From NCBI GenBank assembly GCA_023807065.1, contig JAJJLU010003808.1:1-30087 (forward strand): a stretch of DNA of 30,087 bases, given 5' to 3'. Origin of the DNA: Isotricha intestinalis (lineage: Eukaryota > Ciliophora > Litostomatea > Vestibuliferida > Isotrichidae). The notes under the pieces are model-generated. The model was not told the origin of the DNA and did not search any database. It was given only the letters and a program-made list of their open reading frames with translations. A program made the position numbers and the translations under genes. Below, piece after piece: positions 1 through 8,377 of the stretch (positions are counted from its first letter, which is position 1; each line of letters begins with the position of its first letter).

Positions 1-201
1 TTATTTTTATGTTCTATTGAAGATGAAAAAGGAAATCATTGTCTTGTGAAATATAAATATGAAGAACAAAATTTAAAGAAAATTTTTGAAAAAGAAAAAG
101 CACATGATGGTAATATTTATTCATGTGTTGAATTAAATGACGGAACAATTGCTTCTGGAGGAAGTGGAGATGGATTTTCAATTAAATTATGGAAAGAATG
201 A
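1..201 (+). CDS. WD40-repeat protein, C-terminal end (5' truncated by window)
   Basis: The frame beginning at base 1 is open for 66 codons and ends with TGA at 199-201. The peptide ends in a typical last WD40 blade: AHDGNIYSCVEL, then DGTIASGGSGDG, then IKLW two residues before the stop. The histidine-aspartate start, the 'iasGg.DG' turn and the 'IKLW' closing strand are the hallmarks of a WD repeat, so the gene very likely encodes a beta-propeller scaffold protein that binds other proteins. Only about one and a half blades are visible, so neither the specific family nor any N-terminal domain can be told. It is the only gene here that I see ending in TGA. It converges on the coiled-coil gene on the other strand, with 301 bases between the stops. 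Confidence 0.72.
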   Translation, partial: LFLCSIEDEKGNHCLVKYKYEEQNLKKIFEKEKAHDGNIYSCVELNDGTIASGGSGDGFSIKLWKE

Positions 202-502
202 TTGTTTAAAATAATTTGGCTTAAAATTTTTAGTTTTTTTATTCATAAATGTTAAAATAATTAAAAGTTAACTTCATATATTAAAACAATGATTCAATGT
301 TAAGGCTCATTAAACAAAATATAATTAAATAATACAAAAAACAATTTAATCAGTGTTTATTAAAAAATAGATTAAACTTTTAATCCAAGACTTAAAATTA
401 TAAATATTTTTATTCAATATAAAATTTATCACACCAAACATCAAAATTAATACTTCAAAAAATAAAAATTTATGTATATTTATATGATTATTTATACTAT
501 TA
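202..502. other. Convergent 3' intergenic spacer
   Basis: This spacer separates the ends of two convergent genes. It is almost wholly A and T, with several AATAAA-like hexamers expected by chance at this composition. I see no gene, hairpin or repeat in it. Confidence 0.6.
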
Positions 503-2158
503 TTATTTTTTACCAAACATTTTCATCATATTATTATTTCCATTAAGATTTAGTAAATTATCATCTCTTTGATGCATTCCACAAGCTTTTAAACTATCAA
601 AATATTTTCTAGCTTGTCTCATTTGTTTGTTTAATTCAGGTAAAATATTATCTTCCCCTATTAATGCAGAAAGCACAACATTCTTTTCAACTTTAAATCT
701 TTGATAATAATCATTTCTTAAATATTCTTCAAATATTCTATCCATTTCATTTTTCCTTAATTTATGTTGAATTTTTTTAATATCTTTTCTTTTTGCATTC
801 AAACTTAAATATTTAATTAATATTTCCATTTGAGAAGGAGAAATGTGAATTTCAGAATTTTTAATAATTTCTTGAACATCTTTTAATTTTAAAACTGGAG
901 GAATTAAATTTGAATTTGATAAATTTATATTTTTTGAATGAAAATTTTCTCCGTTTTGATCTCTTCTTATTTTATATTGTAAATAATTATCAAATTGTAA
1001 TTTTTCTTCATTTTCAGAAAAAATAGTTTTTTTATTATTAGTAATTCTTGAAAAACCACTTTCATTAAGTTCATTTTTAGTTTCTTCAATTTGATCATTT
1101 AATTTATGTAATTCAATTCCAATTTTTGCTTGTTTAAAAATAAATCTAATTCCCATTTCATCAATAAAATCTGGTAAATAACTCATTATAATTTCTTTTC
1201 CAAGATTATAGATTTCTCTTATAATCCAAGCAAGACCTTCTGAACGAGTATCTTTTCCTTCTTTTAATATTTTTAAATAATGTGTATATAATTGATCTAC
1301 TTTTATATTTTTTTGATACCTTAATTTTTCTATTTTTCTGTTTTGTTCTTTTATTTCTAAAATTATTTCTTTTTTTTTATTTTGCTTTGCTGGTAATTTA
1401 CTTTTATATTCTTTTATTTTTTTACTTCTTGATTGAGATGCTCTTAAAAATAATAATTCTAATTGTTGGGTTCCAAAATTTTTTTGGGTCTTTATCATAT
1501 TTGAAGCTCTTTTTTTTGGATCAGAATTATCTTCATTTTTTGTTTCATTATTATTACTTATTGTTTTGAAATTTTCATTTGTATTTATTAGATTTACTGC
1601 AGAACCTCCTAATTTTCTTGTATTTTTTCTCATTATTTTTAGATTTTCTTTATTTATTTGAACTTCTTTTAATAAATCATTTCTTTCCTTTTCAATCATT
1701 GTAAATCTAGAAACATCAGTTAACATATTTATATCTAATTCAATATCATTTATTTCAGAATTTAATTTTATTAGTTCTTCTGATTTTTCATCTCTTATTA
1801 ATTTACAACTTTGTATTTGTTTATTGTAGTTTGATATTTCTGTTTTTAAATTATTTTCATATTCTATATTTTCAAGTCTTTTATATAATATTTTTTCTGC
1901 ATGTTCTTGCTTTGAAGATTTTGATAATATATTCATTATTCCTGGTAAAAACTTTTTCACCCTATCTATTGAATTGTGTAATTTTATCATATCTACTCCT
2001 TCAGATTTTTTGATTTGAATTGTTTCTTCTTTCTTTTTTTTCTTTTCAGGGGAATATAAATTTAATTTTAAAACTTCTTCTCTTCCTGGATTATAAAATT
2101 TTTTCCATGAATTTAATGAATTTTTGCTTTCTACATCTTCGTTTTGAAAATAAGACAT
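503..2158 (-). CDS. Coiled-coil protein with a conserved central 'EGLAW...DFIDE' block; function unknown
   Basis: A 551-residue protein starting at the first ATG of the frame (MSYFQNEDVE); the frame runs six codons further upstream but without an ATG. It is soluble, lysine- and glutamate-rich, with predicted coiled coils at about residues 88-184, 239-295 and 345-366. Between the second and third lies a hydrophobic, lower-complexity-free block (about 304-344: DTRSEGLAWIIREIYNLGKE, then SYLPDFIDEMGIRFIF) that looks like a folded, conserved motif. The C-terminal 110 residues are again helical and basic. I have an impression of similar blocks in uncharacterised coiled-coil proteins of ciliated or flagellated protists, but cannot name a family. 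A cytoskeletal role is a guess. It ends in TAA. It is divergent from eEF1B, with 131 bases between the two start codons, so the genes may share a promoter region. Confidence 0.85.
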   Translation of the reverse strand: MSYFQNEDVESKNSLNSWKKFYNPGREEVLKLNLYSPEKKKKKEETIQIKKSEGVDMIKLHNSIDRVKKFLPGIMNILSKSSKQEHAEKILYKRLENIEYENNLKTEISNYNKQIQSCKLIRDEKSEELIKLNSEINDIELDINMLTDVSRFTMIEKERNDLLKEVQINKENLKIMRKNTRKLGGSAVNLINTNENFKTISNNNETKNEDNSDPKKRASNMIKTQKNFGTQQLELLFLRASQSRSKKIKEYKSKLPAKQNKKKEIILEIKEQNRKIEKLRYQKNIKVDQLYTHYLKILKEGKDTRSEGLAWIIREIYNLGKEIIMSYLPDFIDEMGIRFIFKQAKIGIELHKLNDQIEETKNELNESGFSRITNNKKTIFSENEEKLQFDNYLQYKIRRDQNGENFHSKNINLSNSNLIPPVLKLKDVQEIIKNSEIHISPSQMEILIKYLSLNAKRKDIKKIQHKLRKNEMDRIFEEYLRNDYYQRFKVEKNVVLSALIGEDNILPELNKQMRQARKYFDSLKACGMHQRDDNLLNLNGNNNMMKMFGKK

Positions 2159-2289
2159 TTTATTATTTTTTATCAATATATTAAAATGGTAACTTTAATG
2201 ATAATATCTGATATATATATAAAAATATAATTAATTTATTTCTTTTATTTAATTTACTCAAATTTTATTAAATAAAAATATAAAAATAC
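2159..2289. promoter_or_regulatory. Shared upstream region of two divergent genes
   Basis: These 131 bases separate the start codons of the coiled-coil gene (-) and the eEF1B gene (+), so both 5' UTRs and core promoters must fit here unless one overlaps a coding region. A TA-alternating tract (GATATATATATAAAA, about 2210-2224) near the middle is the only TATA-like element that stands out, but the whole segment is AT-rich. No motif can be assigned with certainty. Confidence 0.35.
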
Positions 2290-2901
2290 ATGGTGGATCT
2301 TACTCCAGAAAAATTAAAAGAAATAAATTTTTCTTTAAATGATAAATTATTTATTAATGGAGACCAACCAAGTTCTGAAGATGCAGAAATTTTTGAAAAA
2401 ATAAGACATAATTTTATATTAGACAAAGGGGATTATCCCAATATTTTTGCTTGGCTTCAATTTATGACATTATTTGAAAATAAAGTTATTGAATCTTGGA
2501 AAATAAATAAGAAAGGAAAAAATAAAAATAAGAATGAAGAAGAAAATGAAGAAGATGAATTTAATTTATTATTAAATAAAATATACGAGGAAAAACAAAA
2601 AAAATCAAAAAATAAAAATAATGAAAATGAAATCCATTATTCATTTGTTTTGTTAGAGATCAAAGTTTGGGATTCAGAACAAGATTTAGATGCTTTAGCA
2701 AAAAAAATTCAAAATATAGAAAAAGAAGGTTTAGTTTGGAAAAAAGAATATAAATTAAAAGAAATTATATTTGGTATTCAAAAAATTTTGATGGGATTAA
2801 TAGTAAATGATGATATAATTTCAATTGATGAAATAATTGATGAAATTCAATCATGGGAAGATGAAGTTCAATCTATAGAAATGGCATTTAATAAATTATA
2901 A
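2290..2901 (+). CDS. Translation elongation factor 1B, beta/delta-type guanine nucleotide exchange subunit
   Basis: A 203-residue protein that should exchange GDP for GTP on eEF1A during translation elongation. Residues 1-70 resemble the GST-C-like N-terminal domain of eEF1B alpha/beta (LNDKLFINGDQPSSEDAEIF, matching the family's 'L..y....s.i.G..pS.aD...fe'). Residues 71-115 form a lysine/glutamate-rich linker. Residues 116-203 are the catalytic EF1-GNE domain: LLEIKVWDSEQDLDAL, then EGLVW, FGIQKI and the C-terminal VQSIEMAFNKL. The penultimate lysine (K202), which in yeast eEF1B alpha lies at the eEF1A Mg2+ site, is kept. The C-terminal strand is one residue shorter than the usual 'VQS.D.AA.NKL'. 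The acidic-aromatic phosphorylation patch before the domain is poorly preserved, so I cannot separate beta from delta. The family identity is firm. Confidence 0.95.
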   Translation: MVDLTPEKLKEINFSLNDKLFINGDQPSSEDAEIFEKIRHNFILDKGDYPNIFAWLQFMTLFENKVIESWKINKKGKNKNKNEEENEEDEFNLLLNKIYEEKQKKSKNKNNENEIHYSFVLLEIKVWDSEQDLDALAKKIQNIEKEGLVWKKEYKLKEIIFGIQKILMGLIVNDDIISIDEIIDEIQSWEDEVQSIEMAFNKL

Positions 2902-3033
2902 AAAAGGAATGAAAAAATAAAGACTTTCTCAAATAATATAATTTTTTTATTTAAAATAAACAAAAATTGATAAAATAAAAATAACATTCATTTTTATTCA
3001 TACAATAAATAAAAATTTAAAATTTAAAAGAAT

Positions 3034-3237
3034 TTAAATTTCATTTTGAAACTTATTATAAACAATTTCAATTGGATTAAAGTTATGTATCAAATTCAAA
3101 ATACAAACTCTTTTTTGAAAAAAATGATAATATTCACTCTTAATACTCAACGAACAATTAAATGATTTAAAATTCAAATAAAAAATATAAATATTATTGT
3201 TGTCAATAGAATAATTACATTCAGCCCAAATGTCAAA
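3034..3237 (-). pseudogene. Open coding-like fragment without start codon, unidentified
   Basis: On the minus strand 67 codons are open, ending in TAA at 3034-3036, and preceded in frame by TAA at 3238-3240. The predicted peptide begins FDIWAECNYSID and ends YNKFQNEI; it contains Trp, several Cys, His and Gln, which is unlike the Lys/Asn/Ile/Phe mixture that random AT-rich DNA produces. There is no ATG, so it is either the end of a decayed gene or a 3' exon whose upstream part I cannot find. No family recognised. A run of this length can arise by chance in a window with this much intergenic DNA, so the call is weak. Confidence 0.25.
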
Positions 3238-3302
3238 TTATGCTCTTTATAAATTAATTACTTAAAATTATTTTAATTCTTCATATCTTATTCATAAATA
3301 TA

Positions 3303-3478
3303 ATTGATGTAGTGATTGTTAGAACTAAAAATCATGTTGAAATTAAACAGGAATAATATGATATTGAATTTATTGTTGAAGGAATAGAAAAAATACAAAA
3401 TTATCTAATAAATTTAAACAAGACTAAGATTATGAAGAAAGTTGTGATATAATGATTGATGAATTAGATTTAAAGTAA
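3303..3478 (+). pseudogene. Broken coding-like remnant, unidentified
   Basis: From 3303 the frame reads IDVVIVRTKNHVEIKQE, then TAA (3354-3356), then YDIEFIVEGIEKIQNYLINL. Near 3416 the coding look moves to another frame (KQD, TAA at 3425-3427, DYEESCDIMIDELDLK), ending in three consecutive TAA codons from 3476. Charged, valine- and glutamate-rich content suggests real former coding sequence with two stops and one frame change. No homologue is recognised; chance cannot be excluded. Confidence 0.25.
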
Positions 3479-4057
3479 TAATAATATTGAAAAATATTTA
3501 AACAATCATTAAATAAAAAAAAATGAAATCCTTTTGTTTACCTTTTGTTGATTAGATATTAAATTTAAATTATTTTATCTGATTTTTCTAAAGTAACAAT
3601 TATTCAATATTATTTATATTTGAAATTGAATATATATTGTTTCATAAGTTTTTTATATATCTATTAAAAATGAAATTGTAAAATAAAATAATAATTTAAC
3701 AAAATGTTTAATAAATAAAAAGATTACATAATTAAAAGCAGAAACATAATAAAAAAATAAGAGTAAAACAATATCAAAAGTAATAAATCTAATAGAAAAC
3801 ATTTCATATCTTTTGAAAATTTGAAAGTTGTTATATATCTTTGTTTTTATTTTTCAGTATTATAATTTAATCTATGGTATCATTATTTGAGAAGCAATTG
3901 GTTAAAGGATATTTAATTGACTATTATTCATTTCACACGTTTATCTTTTGGTTTCTTTCATCTTTCTTAAATATCAAGGTTTAAGCTCAAATTATTTTGG
4001 TTTTTATTTATGATTTTCTAATTATTTTAACTTATGTTTTTAACAACCATGTTAATC

Positions 4058-4089
4058 CTTCTTCTATTCCTCTTCGATAATAGAAGAAG
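4058..4089. repeat. Perfect 11-bp inverted repeat (hairpin) 3' of the propeller gene
   Basis: CTTCTTCTATT (4058-4068) and its exact reverse complement AATAGAAGAAG (4079-4089) flank a 10-base loop. It lies 54 bases past the stop codon of the minus-strand gene at 4143, so in that transcript it would form a stem in the 3' UTR or downstream flank. A role in 3'-end formation or mRNA stability is possible but only inferred. Confidence 0.55.
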
Positions 4090-4142
4090 TTATTAATTAA
4101 AAAAATTAAAGAAAAGAATTTTTAATAATATCAAATATCTAT

Positions 4143-5651
4143 TTATTCCTTAAAAGATAAATGATAATTTAATTGATTATCAAAAAGAAAAGATCCTTGC
4201 TGCTTTGCAATATCCCTTGCTTTATCAACAAAAAATTTATAGTTTATTCCATAAAAAGTATAAGCATTAACTTCATCAACTTTTCTGGTAGCAAATCCAA
4301 GGAACATATGATTTTTAAAAAAAGAAATTCCTTCTAATTCTCCTTTTTTGCCAATAAATAATCTTCCAACAGCTCTTCCAAAATCTTTACTTGGTTTTCC
4401 ATTAATAATTTGAGCATTATATATATGTATTAAATTAGTTCCTCTAGGATAAAAACTATAACTTTGATATTTATTAGGAGCTCCTAATTCAGATGTTGTC
4501 ATATAAATAAATCCTTCTCTATATTCTAAATCTTGTGCTGTTTCAAAAAATCCAATATCAAACTGATATATCGTTTTGAAATTTTTTGTTTTTGTGAAAA
4601 AAATTTTTTGAGGATAATATCCAATATATAAATCATTATTATAATCATATCCAATACTTCTAAAAACTGGAATTGTATTATTTGCTTTATATGTTTGATC
4701 ATGTTTGAATGTTTTTGAGTCATATTGATATAATTTATTATATTCATCAGGACCACAAATTAAAAATTTTTTTGTTTTATTATTATATGTCATTCCATTC
4801 CCGTGACCAGTAGTTCCATATTGAATTTTATATTTTGTTTTAAATTCTGGTGAATTATATGAATATAATATCCCATGTTTTCTATCATCGTTATTGCTCG
4901 AATGAAATACTAGTTTATCATTTGTAAATGTAAACCCTTGTAATTGCTTATATATTAATTTTTTATCACCATATTCTTTTTTTTCAAAAGGATATTTATA
5001 AATTGTTGATAATTTTTCCATTATTGTTGTTATATCTACTTCTTTTGTAATTATATTTAATTGGGACTTTAGAATTTTTATTACTGGTCTAATTCCTCTA
5101 TATTTTGTTTTTTCAACAATTGTGTTTAGACCATCTTTATTAACAGTATAAACATATTGTTTATTATATGTTGTTTCTGTCCAATATCCATATTCATTTT
5201 TCTCAATTCCTTGATTAATGTAATGTGAATTCATATAATAATAACCGAGATAATGAAAAGGTTTAGTTTTTTTATTACTTAAATTTGGTTTCTTTGTATA
5301 ATTCATTATTTTAAATATTGTACCTTCATCAATTATTCCTGGCTTTCCATTATATCTTTTCCAATTTGAAGTTAATTCTTCAAGTTTTTGTTTATAATTC
5401 GAAAATTGACAATATCCAATATTATGATCTAACATTATTTTAATTGAATCTTTTTGTTCATTATCATCTTTTTCTAAATTCACAAATCTGAAACATGTAG
5501 TGTGTTGGTTGAATGGAGTCCAATAATTACTTTCATCACATTTATTAGATGTTACAGGATCAAAGTAAAATAATGTGTTTAATTTGTATACTGGATGAGA
5601 TTGAATCAATATGAATAATAAAAGGAAAATATTCTTTTTTTGTACAATCAT
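4143..5651 (-). CDS. Secreted two-domain protein: DUF6273-like domain plus helveticin J-like beta-propeller (bacterial type)
   Basis: A 502-residue protein. The open frame continues 30 codons upstream without an ATG; the ATG at 5651 puts a classic signal peptide (MIVQKKNIFLLLFILIQSHP) at the N-terminus. Residues about 38-195 carry motifs I know from the DUF6273-like domain of gut Firmicutes proteins: a CFRFVNL strand, IMLDHNIGYC, LTSNW, YGYWTETTY and GIRPVIKI. Residues about 236-465 look like the beta-propeller of helveticin J-type proteins: LQGFTF, GHGNGMTYNNKTKK, QDLEYREGFIYMTT and GELEGISFF. There is no membrane anchor, so it is probably secreted or lumenal. The composition is as AT-rich as its neighbours, so any transfer from bacteria is old or the gene has ameliorated. 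Helveticin J itself is a bacteriocin, but this fold is also used for carbohydrate-linked wall proteins, so no toxin role can be claimed. Ends in TAA. Confidence 0.82.
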   Translation of the reverse strand: MIVQKKNIFLLLFILIQSHPVYKLNTLFYFDPVTSNKCDESNYWTPFNQHTTCFRFVNLEKDDNEQKDSIKIMLDHNIGYCQFSNYKQKLEELTSNWKRYNGKPGIIDEGTIFKIMNYTKKPNLSNKKTKPFHYLGYYYMNSHYINQGIEKNEYGYWTETTYNKQYVYTVNKDGLNTIVEKTKYRGIRPVIKILKSQLNIITKEVDITTIMEKLSTIYKYPFEKKEYGDKKLIYKQLQGFTFTNDKLVFHSSNNDDRKHGILYSYNSPEFKTKYKIQYGTTGHGNGMTYNNKTKKFLICGPDEYNKLYQYDSKTFKHDQTYKANNTIPVFRSIGYDYNNDLYIGYYPQKIFFTKTKNFKTIYQFDIGFFETAQDLEYREGFIYMTTSELGAPNKYQSYSFYPRGTNLIHIYNAQIINGKPSKDFGRAVGRLFIGKKGELEGISFFKNHMFLGFATRKVDEVNAYTFYGINYKFFVDKARDIAKQQGSFLFDNQLNYHLSFKE

Positions 5652-6798
5652 TTTATATAAATAATTTTTCGGTGTAAAAAATAAAAAATTGAATAAGAAT
5701 TTATTATAATTAAGTAATTTAAATAATTTAAAAGAAAACAAAATAATTTTTAAATTTTTAAGTAGTTTTCTTAAGCAATGATATTATTATTGTTTATTTC
5801 ATTAAAGAACATAAGAATAGATTATAATAACTTTTTAATGGAAAGAAACATCTTCTGATTTTTTCCTTTGTTCTCATCATAAAATTTTCAAATAATCTTT
5901 AAAATCTCAAGAAGGAATTTATTTTTCAATTTTATTAATTAAAATTGAAAGTTTAGTAATATCAATTTGATATTTTAGTATAATTAAGAAAAATAAACAT
6001 AGCCCTCAGAATATTTTATTTTAAATTTTGTGAAACAATAAAACTAATATATTTTTTCTGTTAAAAAAAATATTTTTTTTTTCCTGTATTTAATAATCTT
6101 TTTTTAAATAATGGAACGAAGTTTTGGGTCATTCCTTTATTTTCAACTATTTAATATATTTATCGTATATATATCAAATTAATATATTTTCTATGAATCA
6201 ACCCAAAAAATTTATTTGTTTTATCATATATCTAATTTCAATTCTTCTAAATTTTGTTGTAATAATCTATAAGTATGGAAAATGAATTTATCATTTATAA
6301 AATAGGTTCTTTAATTATTTATATTAATATTATTGATAAATGGTGTTTCATCTTATTAAATGGGATAATTTCTTCTCTAGAGGATTTTTATTTAATTATA
6401 ATTGCATTTATTTGATTTATTCTAATTTTATTTTAGTTAATTTATTTTTGTTCGCAATTATTATTTTAAATCATTTTTTTATTATATATGTAATAATCTT
6501 CAAATTATTTTTATGAATTTATGATAAATTTAAATATTTGATGTGCATCATTAAGAAATAATAATCTGAGAAAGACCTTGTTATACAATATTAATTTTAT
6601 TTTTCAAATTTATAACTCTAGAATTTGTTTTTTTTAATAAATCCTTTCCAATATTTCTTTGATTACATTTCTTTGATTTAAATTATTTATACAAAAAGAA
6701 AAAATTTATTAGCTTTATTTTAATTTCAATTTGAGAAAAAAAAATCTCATTAATTAATGATTCTATGAATAAATAATTTAATTAAATTTAAATATTAT
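5652..6798. other. Intergenic region, extremely AT-rich
   Basis: This region separates two minus-strand genes. It holds no intact recognised gene. Its only coding-like part is a frame at 6193-6561 (listed separately). Homopolymer A and T runs are frequent. The 5' flank of the propeller gene (5652-5760) shows nothing distinctive. Confidence 0.45.
6193..6561 (+). pseudogene. Possible remnant of a small membrane protein
   Basis: One plus-strand frame starts with ATG at 6193 (MNQPKKFICFIIYLISILLN, a basic start followed by a hydrophobic segment, 30 codons to a TGA). After five stops in about 20 codons it resumes with ATG at 6340 and stays open for 58 codons (MVFHLIKWDNFFSRGFLFNY, then hydrophobic segments) to TGA at 6514, and continues to TAA at 6559. 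Two hydrophobic stretches in one frame could be the remains of a multi-pass protein, but Phe/Ile/Leu-rich peptides are what AT-rich DNA encodes by default. Unrecognised and uncertain. Confidence 0.22.
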
Positions 6799-7596
6799 TT
6801 AAAGATCATCAGGTTTCAAATCTCCTAAAAATTCTAATTTATTTCCATTAAAAACAAAACAATAAGTACTACAATAACTACAATGCAATGATTCAGAATT
6901 ATATTCAATACCCATAATTTTAAAACAGTGTTCAACCATAACACAAATAGATAATTGATGAGTAACTGCTAAATTAAGAGTATTCTCTCTACAAGTAGAA
7001 GTATATGTTAAAATAGAATCCATAACTTTTTTAAACCTATCTTCAATTTCTTTTGGATTTTCAGAAAGATTTAAATTAGAAGCAAAATCAAATCTACTAA
7101 AATGATAATTATTATTTTTTGTAGGTTTAATAATAAATTGTTCCCATAATTTTTTATATTGATTATCTGTATTTATATAATAATAAATAGGTGATTCTTC
7201 TTTATTATTTTTAAATCCTCCATTAACACCTATTTCAGCTAAATTTGTAATAAAACATAAATTTTTTAATACTTTTTCATTTAATGAATTTGCAGCATAA
7301 ATTGCAGTCATTATTGTTCTTGTTGATGGACTACTTAATATATTCATTTCATTAATTTCAATATCTTTAAAATAATTTTCTTTTAACTTTTTTCCTATTG
7401 AACTTGCTTGATCAATCCCTTTTTTTGTTAATTCTGGATCTTCTTTTGGTAATAATTGTTTTTTTTTATCTATGTTATCAATTCTTTCTCCATGTCTCAT
7501 TATTATTATATATCTTTTACCTGGATTAAAAGGGTCATAAGGCTTTAAATTTTGGCTTTGATGATATTTATTTTCGTTAATTTGTTTATTTCCCAT
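6799..7596 (-). CDS. Histidine phosphatase superfamily protein (phosphoglycerate mutase-like)
   Basis: A 265-residue protein with the fold and active site of the histidine phosphatase family. The catalytic motif is RHGER (R34, H35, G36), where H35 would take the phosphoryl group. R93 in the motif SSPSTRT, E121 in NLAEIG and H213 in VTHQ complete the usual phosphate pocket of two histidines, two arginines and an acid. All key residues are present, so activity is likely. The 'RHGER' form and the region between the motifs resemble the broad-specificity UBASH3/STS-like and related eukaryotic phosphatases more than glycolytic mutase; the substrate cannot be told. The N-terminus is MGNKQIN: glycine is at position 2, but isoleucine where the N-myristoylation consensus wants a small residue makes that modification unlikely. 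No signal peptide or membrane segment. Ends in TAA. Confidence 0.9.
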   Translation of the reverse strand: MGNKQINENKYHQSQNLKPYDPFNPGKRYIIIMRHGERIDNIDKKKQLLPKEDPELTKKGIDQASSIGKKLKENYFKDIEINEMNILSSPSTRTIMTAIYAANSLNEKVLKNLCFITNLAEIGVNGGFKNNKEESPIYYYINTDNQYKKLWEQFIIKPTKNNNYHFSRFDFASNLNLSENPKEIEDRFKKVMDSILTYTSTCRENTLNLAVTHQLSICVMVEHCFKIMGIEYNSESLHCSYCSTYCFVFNGNKLEFLGDLKPDDL

Positions 7597-8377
7597 TTTA
7601 TTATTTTTTGATTAAAACAATAAAATTATATATCATTTTTTAAAAATGATATAAAAATATAAATCAATTTTTATAGGAATATTTATGTGTTTTTAAACTC
7701 TTTTCTTTATTTTTCCAGATTTTTTCTAGAATTCGTTCGAAAAATTGTTCTTTTAAATAATATTTCTTCATTCATTATTTTATTATATTTTTATTTTCAT
7801 TGTTAATATCTCCTTATTTATTATAAAATATAAAACTATTTTTATTAAAAATATTCACAAAGAATTGAAGTAGATCAAAAGAAGAAAGAAAGATTATTGA
7901 AAGAAAAATAGAAATTAAAAAACAATAAACATTAAAAGAAGTAAAATAAATTAATATCAAAAACTATTCCTTTCATAAAAGATAATGTTTAACCAATTGT
8001 TTAAGAAATTTCCATAAATGATTCAATGAATATCAATAATAAAATGAAGAAGATTGTTAGGCTTGCTTTTCAATTTATCAATTTTTCAATGATAATAATT
8101 ACTTTACTTCAGATATACTTATTTTACCTTCATCAAATCAATTAGGTATAATATTTTTCTTTTCTTTGTTATTAATTATTTTTTCAATTTCCTGATTAAT
8201 TGTATTTATAGCATTATGAATAGTCTAATTTGTTTCCATCTGGTCTTGAATAAAAATAAAGTCTTAAAAAAAATAAAGAATGAAATGATTTCATATCAAA
8301 ATTCTTATTATATCAATAAAGTAAAAATTTATTAATTTCAATTAATAATTTTTAATAATTAACAATTAATTTTATAT
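7597..8377. other. Intergenic region
   Basis: This lies between two minus-strand genes. It is AT-rich with no intact gene. It contains a coding-like minus-strand remnant at 8099-8263 and a short lysine/glutamate-rich open run on the plus strand near 7860-7910 that stops quickly and is probably chance. Confidence 0.45.
8099..8263 (-). pseudogene. Possible remnant of a coiled-coil protein
   Basis: A minus-strand frame of 54 codons with only a TAG (codon 13) and a TGA (codon 42) inside, preceded by TAA and ended by TAA at 8099-8101. It reads DFIFIQDQMETN, stop, TIHNAINTINQEIEKIINNK, and after the second stop FDEGKISISEVK. The Gln/Glu/Asp content and heptad-like spacing suggest former coding sequence. 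No ATG in a sensible place and no homologue recognised. Confidence 0.28.

Larger units (their letters stand above)
2902..4142. other. Gene-poor intergenic region with weak coding remnants and one hairpin
   Basis: This 1.2 kb stretch holds no intact recognisable gene. It contains a 67-codon open fragment on the minus strand (3034-3237), a broken coding-like stretch on the plus strand (3303-3478), an ATG-started frame at 3874 that runs to 4080 with one internal TAA (3982-3984), and a perfect 11-bp inverted repeat (4058-4089). The last frame has ordinary codons including cytosine-containing ones, but I could not match it to any family. Confidence 0.45.

Noticed and set aside
1282..2013. Plus-strand open frames antisense to the coiled-coil gene, rich in Phe and Leu.
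   Set aside because: They are shadows of the Lys/Glu-rich coding strand; the coding strand has an ATG, normal codons and coiled-coil structure.
3874..4080. Plus-strand frame starting ATG (MVSLFEKQLVKGYLIDYYSF) with one internal TAA.
   Set aside because: Sixty-eight codons with one stop is mildly unusual but has no recognisable family; mentioned only within the intergenic entry.
3483..4100. Reading TAA as Gln and TGA as Trp turns long intergenic stretches into smooth membrane-protein-like text, suggesting an alternative genetic code.
   Set aside because: The same smooth text appears in more than one frame at once, stop density matches chance for DNA this AT-rich, and all identified intact genes end in ordinary TAA, TAG or TGA with no internal stops.
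4143..5651. Calling the propeller protein a bacteriocin because of its helveticin J likeness.
   Set aside because: The fold is also found in non-toxic, carbohydrate-associated proteins, and nothing in the sequence shows killing activity.
6799..7596. N-myristoylation of the histidine phosphatase (MGNKQIN).
   Set aside because: The residue that should be small (Ser/Thr/Ala/Gly/Cys/Asn) is isoleucine, so the consensus is not met.
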